From Morella rubra (lineage: Eukaryota; Streptophyta; Magnoliopsida; Fagales; Myricaceae): a DNA stretch of 64,000 nt. The notes beneath the pieces were generated by a model. That model made no database searches, had not been told where the DNA came from, and was given only the letters and a program-made list of their open reading frames with translations. Positions 14,148 to 26,081 of this stretch are shown here, piece by piece (position 1 is the stretch's first letter; each line of letters starts with the position of its first letter). The DNA is taken from positions 18,797,190-18,861,189 of the forward strand of contig CM025854.1 of NCBI GenBank assembly GCA_003952965.2, read 5' to 3'. Both the position numbers and the translations under genes were made by a program.

Positions 14148-14700
14148 TTTTTTTTTTTTTTTTTTTTCGGTCAAAGAATCGGGGTGCGTGTACAAATTTT
14201 ACGCTTGCCTAAAAATTTTAACAGAATAAAATTAACAATATAATCTCTCTCTTGCCCATCACCATTATTTACTTCACTATTATTAAATATTAAAAATCTA
14301 TCTCTCTCTTATTTTTCCACCAAATCTATACTTAACTTTTAACTCTTACTAAAATTTTAATAATCAAACACACCCTCAGTAAACTCAACAGGAACCAGAA
14401 TCAACTGAAACTACAGATACAAGAATTAACTCCAAGCTAAGAAAACCAAACAAAGAAATAGAATAGCCCACTTAGCAAGCTTATGAGACATCTCGTTCCT
14501 CCGCCGAGAAATCCAAGAAAGGGAATGCACAGATGCTGTATTAAAGAACCCTCTAAGGGATGCAATCCATTCTTCTCGATTCCACCCCACCTCCACAGAA
14601 CAGTCAAGAACATCTTGAACCAAAACAAGGCCATCACTCTCAAAAAGAATCGGAGATAGCAGTTCCTTATCACACACCCGAATAGCAGCGAAGAGAGCTG
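14148..14700 (-). mobile_element. 5'-truncated LINE with RNase H fragment, left arm
   Basis: This is the mirror of 36,024-36,575. A poly(T) run at about 14,147-14,167 is the poly(A) tail of a minus-strand insertion. The frame 14,426-14,677 encodes an RNase H-like fragment (FESDGLVLVQDVLD, then RRRNEMSHKLAKWA) of the kind found at the end of plant LINE polyproteins. Flanking copies of CAGTTTCCC(C)TCATGGTTT (14,132-14,147 and 14,701-14,719) form the target-site duplication. Confidence 0.8.
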
Positions 14701-14788
14701 CAGTTTCCCCTCATGGTTTAAAGGAAAAAAACAATGTCAAGGATTTGCGGTCAATTTGACGCAAAACCCGGGGGTATTGCAGGTAAAT

Positions 14789-15138
14789 GTCAGCTATGTT
14801 ATGATTGGTTTTGAAAATATCTTTTGTTGTAAATGATTAAGAAATTTGTAAAGGTATTTTTTTTTTAGTATTTGTTAAAAAATAGTAAGTTATATATGAT
14901 GTTTGGAAAGAAAAAGTTTTTGAAATTTATTCTCTTGAAAATTGTGGGAGTAAAAAAATATTTTTGTAAGGAGAGTTTTTATGAGTTTTGTGTTGTTTTT
15001 CACATAATTGAGAGTAATGATTAGATAAAAAAATTTATTAAAAATTGAAATATTTTTTCATAGTGAAAAAATGTGCTATTAAAAATATTTTTAAAATAAA
15101 AAAAACATTTTTTAAAGACGGTGAACCAAACATAGCCA
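14789..15138. mobile_element. MITE-like element with CTATGTTTGGTT termini, left arm
   Basis: This non-coding, AT-rich segment of about 350 bp has termini that are imperfect inverted repeats (GTCAGCTATGTTATGATTGG at one end, AACCAAACATAGCCAC at the other). It is the mirror of 35,579-35,935. A shorter relative lies at 57,045-57,254. No transposase is present and no clear target duplication was seen. Confidence 0.55.
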
Positions 15139-15236
15139 CAATTGCTCATGTCTCAACACTTTTCTAGCATATCTTTGTTTTTTTTTTTCCTGATTTTTTT
15201 TAGTAGTCCTCACAGAGTGTGAGAGTACACATGGAC

Positions 15237-16413
15237 TGTAACCCCTAACCCAATAACATGGTATTTATATCTTTTTATATTATTTGTTATTCTTCAATAT
15301 TTAATTTTCATAATTTCTATTTTTTTTATATGTGAAATGAGTATTTTGAATCTAAAAGAAGAGATAAATGACTAATCCTATTTTTATTTTAAAAGCTAGA
15401 GGTTAGATTATATCTTTGAATCTAAAAGTTGAAGAGATAGAGGTCACTTAATCGATGATAATAAATAAATGTATAGTAGATATATTTGAGACTAAAATTT
15501 AGATTGAGGTGGTGCAGCTAGGTATATTCGAGGCTAAAATTATGACTATTTAATGGTTTTTAGGGCTGAGAGTTTGGTATAAGAGATGTTTCATCTTGAG
15601 CAAGGGTTTTATTATTTTTGAGGTCAGAATGACTCAAACTGCTGTTAGTTTTGATGGCTAATGTTAAATGTTCATTTTAGGTTATGAGTGATTATTCGGT
15701 AATATTTTTTGATACTCTTGTGTTGTGAAAATTAAGTGCGTGACATGTTTGATTTTTTTGTAAGTAAAAAATGTTTAGAAATATGTTATTATGAGAAATT
15801 AAATTCTTTTACAGTGGAGAAATGAGATTTTAAAATTGCAGTATATTTTATATTATTTTGATGTGGTATATGGGGAATTGTACAACATTTGGTAATATGG
15901 AATTGTTGGAATTTCATGAACTCATTTGAAATAATTAGCTTGGTATGTTGGTGTTGAAACTTATTTTGCTGTGAAAACTATCGTTGTACTTTGTGATATG
16001 ATGTCTTTGTGACATTGATGATACCTTTGTGGTATTTATACCCTCGGGGTACATTGATGTCTGTGTAGTCATTTTAATACACCTTGTGGTATTTGGAGTC
16101 TTTGTAATCATTGGGGATTTTCGTATGTCGCGTAGCCTTAGATATTTTTGTTATAATTTGTATTTTTCATTTGATATGGCTTACGTTATTTTCTCAACTC
16201 TTTTTATGGTAATAAAAATTGTCATTTTTTTAGCCCATTGACTTGCTACTTATTGAGCTAGTCATATCTCACTACTTATAATTAATTTGCGAGAATACTT
16301 TAGAGATTAATTTTTGAAAAGTCTTTATTCTAATTCTTTTCGGAAAGGTTCTTGAAAATACTGGATACGCAAATGTTTTATTTTCAGCCGCTAAGTAGGT
16401 TGTCCTGATATAT

Positions 16414-16470
<57 letters not shown>

Positions 16471-16612
16471 TTTTATTGTTTTACAACTATTTTGTTAATT
16501 TTTAAATAAATACTTTTGAAATATTGGGGCATGGAGAAATCATGTAAGCAAATGAAAAGCCTTATTTTAATACAAACTATTTGGGTAGGAGTTTTGATCC
16601 CAGGGCGTTTAA
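15237..16612 (-). mobile_element. Solo LTR in CAMTA-CDKC intergenic DNA, left arm
   Basis: This is the mirror of the 34,121-35,481 solo LTR. One end is TGTAACCCCTAACCC. The other, reading CAGGGCGTTTAATTG, has decayed from the GCGTTACA seen in the right arm. It contains an (AT)n tract at about 16,417-16,466 that differs in length from the right arm. Confidence 0.6.
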
Positions 16613-18265
16613 TTGTATAGATGCTTAAAGAGGTTTAAATTTTGGAAATATAAATGGGGGTATATTATTTTCAAAATCTAAGTTATGGGCAAATAGAAAT
16701 AATGTTAACTTCTGTATTGTTTTTAATCAGCTAAAATTAAAACTATATACTGAACATCAGTTGATAGATATAATTGGTGAAATTTTTTCTTATCCTGAAT
16801 AAAAGATATGGACGAACGCGGTTTACAGAATTATGAATAAGCTTGTAAAAAACTTAGTAATGCATTATTTGGTAAGCTATAACTGGCTAACTCAGTTACA
16901 TGGAAAATATTTTAAGTTAACAGTGATAAAGTAATAGTTTTTAAAAAATTTATAGTAGGAAAAAAAAAAGTTTAATTTCCAACCTTATATGAATTTTGGA
17001 GGCTTTTGGTGCTATCTAAAAGCCATACAAACTGATTTATAAGAGAAAAAACAAACAAATATTGTAAGATTTTTTGTAATTCTCATAATATATTTTGTTG
17101 AACAAAAAAATAGAGGGGGTTTGAGACTAACACATTCAAAGAAAGAAGCATTACTATTTAATTTTGTACCACAAAGCTGTATCCACGGTATAAATCTCTC
17201 AGCCAATTACGGTGCATATTAATTATGATTATCCACAAATATATATATATAAGAATAGAATTTGACTGTTTCAATCTAAATTCTATAGTTTTTGTTTGTT
17301 TTTGATGAACTTTAACCTAAAAAATTTTAATGCAGTTTGACCAAAAAAAAATTTTGACTTCAATGTATACGTGCTGATGGAAGTTAGTGGTGCTGTTTAG
17401 TTTTGACGTTTCTGACAGAGCTTTTTGTTTTAAATCTACTTTAACCAGACTCATTTAAAGATAAAAGGCGCTACAAAAAGGTATTAAAAAAAAAAAAAAA
17501 CCTTCAGTTTCGATAATAAAGCACATAGTCGACTTAACGTTCTAATTACTATTCATCTTGTAATAAATCGTAAACTGCTAATAATTTATACTTTACATTG
17601 AAATTGTGTTTCTATTTTTTTTTTTAAAAAATTATAACGTGTATAAAAGTGTAACAATTGTTAAATTAAATTATAATATAATATAATAAATGAAGTATAT
17701 CCTATATTTGATTGTGTATTTAAAAAATATGTTTTAATATCAAAATTAATTTTTCATCCAAACATATTATTTCACTTTAAAAAAATTTCATAGCCTTTTG
17801 AAATTCATAGAACTCTGTTTCCAAACTTAGCGAGTATTCGTTTTGGTTTGTATTTCAAATATACATAAATTTTAAAATTTACAAACGAACATTTAAATAA
17901 TTAATACAAATAACAACTTATGTGCACCTATAAAACTTAACTATTAACTTATGTAAATTTCAAAACACTTCAAAACCTAAAATTCACCCAAAAACTAACA
18001 TCTCAGTATTTTTAACTCTCACAATTTTTTAAAGAATATATTAAATTTATTTTCAAATAAGTCGCATCATTTTTACAAACACCCAAAAAAACTTCAAAAT
18101 ATTTTTCTTTCATCGTTAGAAAAGAAAGAAACATTTTCGAATACACCAAACAAAGATAACAAACCAGAGAGAAAGCAGTGTCCCCCAACCCCCAGAGTCC
18201 CCAACAAGGGAAGGAAAAGGAAAGGGAAACGAAAGGAAAAAGCGAGCGAGTAGGGAAAGAGAGAG

Positions 18266-21200
18266 ATGGCTGTAGCCGGAGCAGGGCAGCTGAACGTGGA
18301 GGAGTACCCGTCGTGGGGATCCCGAAGCGTCGACTGTTTCGAAAAGTTGGAGCAGATCGGCGAAGGCACTTATGGGTCAGTTCCAACACATGGTTCTCTC
18401 CTTATTTGTCACTTTTAGTTTTTCTTCTTCTTGTCCTTCCTCTTTGCCTTGATAGAATTTTTTTTCCGACCAATGTTTTTTCAGTTCAATTCTTGGCTCC
18501 CATAGAGTTCGTTGTTGCGAGATTTTTTCTTACTTCAAGATTTTTCTTCAACGGAGTTTTAGTTTTTAATTGGTGCTTTCGTAGTAAAAAATCGGAATAG
18601 GTATTTTGAAAGAAGAATTTGTAGACAGAATGGTGATTATATTTTGATTTTTTCCCTTCATCTATCATCGGTTTCTATAGGTCTGCGATAGTATTTTATT
18701 TTTATGGCGATCCTGTGTACATCAATAACTAAATATAGGTGACTGATTTATTGGTGTTAGTGTCTTTGTTTGAAGAAATCCTTATGGAAGAAAAAAAGGA
18801 AGAACAACATGGTGGGTTACGCTTTCTATGAAGAAGAATTGGTGTAGGTTTGTTGGTGTATTCGTTCAAACTCCATGCCACTTTTTGGCATTATATTTCT
18901 CCTTTTTGAGCCCAAGTGTATTTTTTTTTTTGCATGTTTTAAGTTCTATTTGGTTACAAATAATTGCTTCTAATAGGTTAAGTGAGTTCCAATATTGACC
19001 ATGATTGCCAAATGATTTATGGGCTAAGCCGTTTGTGCTGTCTAGATCGTAAAATAGTTGATATAGCTTCTTGTGTTTACAATGTGAAAAGATGAGTTCA
19101 GTTTTCAATTGTTTCTCTTGGGAAAACTTCACTTTACACCTCCAAAGTATTGTGCTAATCATCTTGGAGAAAACTTCACTTGTACACCTCCAAGTATTGT
19201 ACTAATGTTATTCGTTTTCTTGGAAAAACTTCAAACTTCACTTTACACTCCACTAATATTTTGTACACATTGCATCTTGAAGAGATCAAATCATCATTGC
19301 AATTGTTGATAGTTTGATGACAGAATGTGATATGAAATTGGTAGTTTGGACCCCAAAATGAATTTGATCCAATAGTTGGGGGTGAAAAGTAAGTTTTTCC
19401 TTTTTTTCTTTTATGTCTTCATTTTTGTTACTCCTAAAAGAATAATTCTTGAACACTCTAGAGGATTTGACCTGAAAATTGCCAAGACTTTTGCTTTTCT
19501 AATGGGGTTCAGGTGCATTACGGTAACAAATACTGTATAGGCTAGAAAATTTATGATCTACCTGTTCCATCACATGTTTCAACAATACAAGAGTTTTGGG
19601 GATGTAAGTGATGTGATGTGTAAAGCTGTTTGTATAGTCTCACTTATAATTGAAGCACAGCAAACACTTGTTGCAACAACTGTTAAGTTACAGCAAGTAT
19701 GAGGTTCTCTGTTGTGGGGGAAGCAGAAGAAGACACGAATAGATTAGAAATATTTTATGATCTAATCTTTTACTTGATGGTATTAATATTACATTAATTA
19801 GCTGTGATGAGGCACTGTGAGTTGTGGTATTGTTCATAATAATAATGCTTCAAGGATGTTTACCTTGAAATTCAGCGGGACTATCTTTCTTGCTATGACA
19901 TTACAGAAGTTTTAAGTTTTATGTTTTTGGTTGAAGTTTTTCTGCTGACTTTACGCACTAGAGGACTCGTTTCAAGGGTTTCTGTCCTTTTGTGTTTGTG
20001 CAGTCAAGTTTATATGGCCCGAGAAATCAGAACTGGAGAAAATTGTTGCTTTGAAAATTCGCTGGACAATGAAAAAAGAGGGGTAGGTTTTCTTTTATAT
20101 TTAACTGCTTTATTTAAGGCACCTATTGGCCAGCAAAGATTGACAGGCAGTTGTTTCCAAATATCATTCTCGTGTGTATGACTGATGTACACAAATGCAT
20201 ATATTCTTTTGAATAGTTTTGTTAGAACGTTTTACATTGTTTATGCAGTTTCCTATAACAGCCATTCGTGAAATTAAAATTCTGAAAGCTTCATCATGAA
20301 AATGTTATTAAACTGAAAGAGATTGTGACCTCTCCAGGTACTTTAGTTTGCCCTGGTTTTGAAAACTTCATTTTTTACAATTTCAGTAATTGAATCTATT
20401 TTGCTTATACCTTCTGTATTTTGTCACTCTTAAGGTCCAGAGACAGATGAGCAAGGGAATCAAGGTGAGAGAGCTTGTTTATGTTTTGCAATTGCTTTGA
20501 TTATATGAGTCCCTTTTTCTTTCTTGCATCCCTGTGGTTGCCATCAATTTTTTTAGCGTTTTTGTTTTGGGGAACTACAGATGGTAATAAATTTAAGGGA
20601 GGCATCTACATGGTTTTTGAGTACATGGACTCATGATTTGAATGGCCTTAGGATGAGTACTGGCTGAGATTTAGGTTGCCATACAAAAGTTAATTTTAGC
20701 TATGAAAAGTCAAAAGGAGTTAATTGATTTTGTAGTAAACACATTGATAGAAGCTTAACATTTACAATATTTTATTTATATAGAAGTGTTAATAATAAAC
20801 AAGTTATTCGACTGGCTCATTATTGCTCATGTTTTTAACAGCTGCTTCATCGGGTACAGGTACAGGTGATCTTTGTAGCATTTATATACAAATTTTAATT
20901 AGTGTTTCAACTGGCGCTTATGATTGGATTGCGGGATGGGAAGATATAGATATGGTTGGATCATAATGCATATTCTGCGGTTCAACATCTTTTGAAATAG
21001 ATAAAATTGGAGGGAAATTGGAAGTTGGAGACCTATTGGGCTTGCACGATATACTATCTCAACTAGACCAACTGGTGAAGCCTCAAAAGAAGATAGTTGG
21101 TAACTATATTTTGTGGGTATAGGTATAGAGTTTTTATCCTTATAATTGAGGAGATCGGCTTGAAACTATAATGACATCATAAAAAGAAAAAAAAAAAAGC

Positions 21201-24200
21201 ACAATTAAAAGTTGAATTTCACCTGTATTACAATCAGGCTTTGATTGTTCAGGATAATTCTCACGATTTCCATTTGATCTTTGCAGTTTCATTTCAAATC
21301 TATTGCTTAACTTGGTATTATCTATATAGGCAGGCAAGAAGTATGCTAAATTAGGACCAACGAAGTAATTGGCACATAAACCAACAAAACGCCGTATGAC
21401 AATGATGGTCTGGTAGTTTATAATAATTGAAAGAAGAAGACATGTATGAATGGAAAAAAATCTTGCTGGGACAATGAAGGATCACAGAAATTATATTCTC
21501 AATAGATTAGATGAAGGAAATAATTATGGAATCGATAATATTGTGAACCTCGTTTTCTGGTTGATAATTACAGTAAACAGTTTGTTAGTGTGTGTCAGAG
21601 TGGTTGAATATGACTGCTATTGATCCACTAATGGATTGCACACAATATAAAACACCTTTTCAACTGGAATGATACTCGTCTCAGATTCAGTTTTGTTCTA
21701 TCCTTTTATATGCTATTTTATTATATTGGTAGTTAAGATTTTCAACAGGCATATGATTTGCAGACGTATTTTTATTAAAAGGTGGAGCCAGTATCATCAC
21801 AACCAAACCACCACAGAAGAAAAATAACAAAAATAAACATTAATTCCAATCCTCTTTTTTGGTAATGAACAAGGAAGGCTTGAACACATCTCAATAGAAT
21901 TACCAGGAAACAACTTTCGGGGAAAAGTATAAAGATTGTGGCCGTTCACATTAACGAAGTAATTTAGATGATAAGAAAGTTTAGTATGACACAAGGTGAA
22001 TGAAAATAGGATTTGAACAGGTGCTCCCAATAGTCTAATCTACAAATGAATGAAATGATACTTAAGTTGGAAAGAATGTTTTATCAACTTTTAAAGGTTT
22101 CGTCAGTTCAGAAGATGTTATTGCGTCGAGCTTTCTAGTCTTATAAACAGAAACAAAACTTTAGTCACGACTCAGGGAAGCACTATCATTATTGTTTGAA
22201 GTTACCAAACAGAATGGTCATTCTCGTAAAGCTCATTCAGTAAAACCTTAGATAATGATAACATACCATAAAAGACGTTTATGCCATTAAATCATACATG
22301 AGGTCACCACCATAGAGTATGTCTAGACATAGCTTTACTGCTCGCACATCAAACTGTTTGACCTTAGATAACCTCTTAAAAGAGAAAGAAAAGGAAAGAA
22401 AAGTTGGGAATGATCCAAGTTGCTGATCCTAATTATATTTTAGATAACAATTCATCTCCTGAGTCCCTATTAGTTGGGATAAAGACTTAGTGGAGTTGGG
22501 AAGAAAGAGATGTTTATTGCATGTACTTGAGTTTGGAAGAAGAGGCATTACATCTGATAAGCCAGACCTTATCCCTCCCCATTCTGCTGAGCCTTGAGTT
22601 GTTTCATGAGAAGCTAAATGCTCAGCCTGCAGTTGACCACAACTCGATTATGACTGCAGAGGAATTATTGACTTATAGACAGGATATTGTTACTACATTA
22701 TAAAACTTTCAGATACTTTCAGGAAATCATGGTTCTTAGACAAGATCAAATGATAACTCATGGCGTTGTGCCTCTCTGTCTAGTAATTCTGGGATTAACT
22801 GTTTTTGAAGGCTGGATAGAGGAAATAATATGTTTACAGATCTCGTTGGTAAGCATAAAGCAGTTGAAACAGATACGTAATATTGAGCATATGAGTTGCA
22901 TCATTAAGATAGAAAGAATCAATTAAGGGCTGTGTGTATATCAAAAGATCCTTGGTATAAAAATTATAGAGACATGAAGGCATGAAAGAAGACAACAGAT
23001 AATAACGAGAGGTGCTATAGTCAGAAACAGTGACAGAAACACTACCATAGATATGTATCTATGTGTGAAGATTATCGAAAAACACAATGGGCCAAAAAGA
23101 TTACAAAGTAGATGAGGCACAGAGCGAAGACTTAATCATTATAATAAGATAATTAATTATTGAATTACATTATCTTAACTTTAACGGTTATATTGACCAG
23201 TCTATGCTCATAGTACTAGACTTAGGGAGCATGATTACCATTAATCCAGATAAAGGTATTAATAAGCTTTAGGAATTGTTTTTCTCCAGGTTAGAATGAA
23301 TACTCACATAATCTTATGATATCCGAATGCATGCTTATGGGAGCTATAAACATATCAAAATCTTCTATACACAAAAAGAATGTTATAATTTCATGAGGAT
23401 CATTCAATTAGATCACTAATGATTACATACATTTGGGTATGTCTGAAGTCCATGTTTATGTTATTATTACCAATTAATATATCGATTAAGATTATATATA
23501 AACATTAAAGTACTATTTAACAATTAAGTATATTGGGAATTATTTTTTATATGTGTGTTAATAGTATATCGTTGTGTTTGTCACTTGTTATGGGATCTAT
23601 TCACCAAAGATTATATCTGTTGAAAATGGTTCTTTGTCTTTTCGTCATTGTATTATACGATGGTGTTCAAGATGATAGACAAAACGCATTAGAGTAAATG
23701 AATTAAATTTAAGTTAGAGATATCTTGATATTCAACTACAATAAAAGATATCGAAAGACATGGCCAGAGGCGGAATTAAACTAATTTTTATCATATTTAT
23801 GAATAATCTTTAATTTGTTTTAAGGGTCTATAGAAATTCAGTTGCAATCCATCTACTTGTATCGGGATAATGCCCTGCATCAAAAAGCAAAATAGAATGG
23901 AAGTGAAACATAAAATATACAAATTATCTACATAGACAATTACATTCTTACATATAGCTCAAAAATCCCATCATAGTATTAGAGTATTATAAGGACTTCA
24001 TATCGTAGCTAACATAAGGCAAATATTACAGACGACATCTACTTAAATTATTCTAAATCGCTCTGAGCTTGACCAAAACCTTCAAAAAAGATGATATGAT
24101 CTCCTTTCTGTGTTATTTTGAATTAACTGATTAGTCTGTTGTCTAATAAGCAGCAGAATTACTCTGTACAGAGAAATGCACTCGTGTGCACGAGTATTTT

Positions 24201-25143
24201 CTGGAATAGATACATTAATTAGGATACCCAAGACGGTCCTAACAACATATTCTTTAAAATTTTTGGTACGGCATGTAGGATTTACCTACTGGATCACTCA
24301 CACATATTATAAATACATTTCCTTCAAATGAAATATAGCAAAATCTTAGTCTACACATGTAAGTCATATTATGGCAGTTCAGCACATAGAGGCAAAATGT
24401 TTTAGTTACTTATTCTTAGTGTTGCATAGACCGTGATTGATGCTTGAACTCCATTGACACCTATGGCGCGTAAAATTAAGCTATGCTTATCTGAAACATA
24501 AAATATTATCTTTATTTTCATATGCTCATGACCACCAATGCTTATGCTTCGATCATGTAGTGCGAAGTATTGAATACATCTCATGATTCAGACAAAAGAC
24601 AAAAAGGTAGAAACAGACAGATATAGAAGAAACAAGCAATAGAGACAAAAATTGAGCTCTCAGACAGCATAACATCGTGACTAGCTAACCATGTCAAATA
24701 TGGGTAGCTAACATCTCATTGGCCAAATGAGGCTAAATCTCCCAATCAAATGATCAGCAGACTCCAGTGATCTGCTGGCCTAGTTCTAATATGGATAAGG
24801 CTCTCGATGGATCTTGGAGGTCCAAAATAAACACACACAAAAAAACCAAAAAAATGGTATCATCAAGTGCAAACAGAGTGGGAGGAGGGTATAAAAACGT
24901 CGCGGGAAGTTGGAGGCTAAGGTAGTGAGATCTATCTACACAGGAAGAGGTAACCACGTATGGTGGAGAGTTGACAATGCCTGCTCTGGTAACAGGGGAG
25001 GACCTGATAGTAGGATTAGGATTGGTGCCAACAATTACTCCCTAGAAAGTGGTCAGTTTGGAGGTTCAACTGGTGGATCAGAAGGTCAAACACATCTGGG
25101 TGTACGAAACAGCACAAGTATGGTTGGCAATAGACAGATTTGA
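18266..25143 (+). pseudogene. CDKC kinase, left-arm copy, frame destroyed
   Basis: Exon 1 (18,266-18,375) is intact and encodes [20 protein letters not shown], ending in the glycine loop start EQIGEGTY. Exon 2 (20,004-20,082) keeps both splice sites but has indels that remove the VALKK lysine frame. Exon 3 (from about 20,250) lacks two bases after ATTCTGAA. Exon 5 reads TACATGGACTCATGATTTGA in place of TACATGGACCATGATTTGAC. Exon 7 (about 21,000-21,125) and the C-terminal exon (about 24,600-25,143) are recognisable only as noisy versions of the right copy. Damage hits exons and introns alike, adds bases overall, and is interrupted by perfectly matching blocks (about 22,500-22,840). That resembles uncorrected sequencing error more than pseudogene decay. 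Confidence 0.75.
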
Positions 25144-26081
25144 AGAAAAACTCATGCTTGGTGAGTAGGATTATTTCGCGACTATATAGATCTATGGAGA
25201 GATGGGAGGAATAGGCTGGAACGTTATGGCCCTTCAGTTGTCGAAGAGATGTAGGTTTAATTATGCGAGGGTAATTCTAATCATCTTGGAGGCTATTATA
25301 TGGTCGCTTATATCGGTAGCATATAAGTGCTGTTATAACAATTTTTTTTGGAACAAGCTTATACATGCGTATTCGATCATTTAATCAGTAGCTTGAAGCT
25401 GTGCAAAATGCTGGTGCGAAGCTTAAAATCAAACTTGTATTACTTATTTCCCTTCTTAGAAAACATGAAACTGTAAGTTGGTTGTCTAACTTAAAACCTA
25501 TGATACTTCCATGTCTTCCCTTAGTTATGGATATTTTTCTTCCTAATATCAGTTGCAGCCTTCAGCAAGATATTCTGCGTTTGAATAAAAAGCGAGTTAA
25601 TTAGGTTCGAAATCGGACCTGCTGCCCCTTCTTTTTCCTTGTGCCGGTGATCAACAGGAGCTCTGAACAGAAATTTTTGCTGAAGGCTGCAACTGATATT
25701 AGGAAGAAAAATATCCATAACTAAGGGAAGACATGGAAGTATCATAGGTTTTAAGTTAGACAACCAACTTACAGTTTCATGTTTTCTAAGAAGGGAAATA
25801 AGTAATACAAGTTTGATTTTAAGCTTCGCACCAGCATTTTGCACAGCTTCAAGCTACTTATGTGACAAGGACGCAAGGAAAGCTCCCAAAAATAAGTATA
25901 TACAGCACTGAAGCTTACGAAACAGCGACCATAAATAGCCTCCAAAGATGATTAGGTATACCTCGCATTAAGTGCAACTACATTTCGACAAAAGGCCAAC
26001 TTCCGCCTGATTTCTCAGTCTCTCCTCATCATATCTATTAGTCCAAATACCCTCTCAATCCCAAGCAGTGGTTCTCATCTG
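25144..26081. repeat. Centre of the inverted duplication
   Basis: Bases about 25,391-25,569 and 25,677-25,853 are exact reverse complements of each other (around 175 bp, ending at GTTGCAGCCTTCAGCAA). They are separated by an asymmetric spacer of about 108 bp, 25,570-25,676. The sequence is CDKC 3'-flanking DNA. To the left of 25,390 the match turns noisy at once. To the right the sequence is clean. No gene and no recognised adapter-like sequence was seen in the spacer. Confidence 0.85.

Larger units (their letters stand above)
13749..18265. promoter_or_regulatory. Divergent CAMTA-CDKC promoter region, left arm
   Basis: This is about 4.5 kb between the divergent start codons of CAMTA (minus) and CDKC (plus). 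Most of it is transposon-derived: a LINE fragment, a MITE-like element and a solo LTR, each listed separately. About 400 bp next to CAMTA (13,749-14,130) and about 1.6 kb next to CDKC (16,613-18,265) carry no recognisable element, and these are the likely core promoters. I could not assign TATA boxes or transcription starts. Confidence 0.6.

Noticed and set aside
25401..25844. Two identical protein-like frames facing each other at the centre
   Set aside because: They are the same sequence read on both sides of the exact inverted repeat in CDKC 3'-flanking DNA, with no domain. They reflect the palindrome, not genes.
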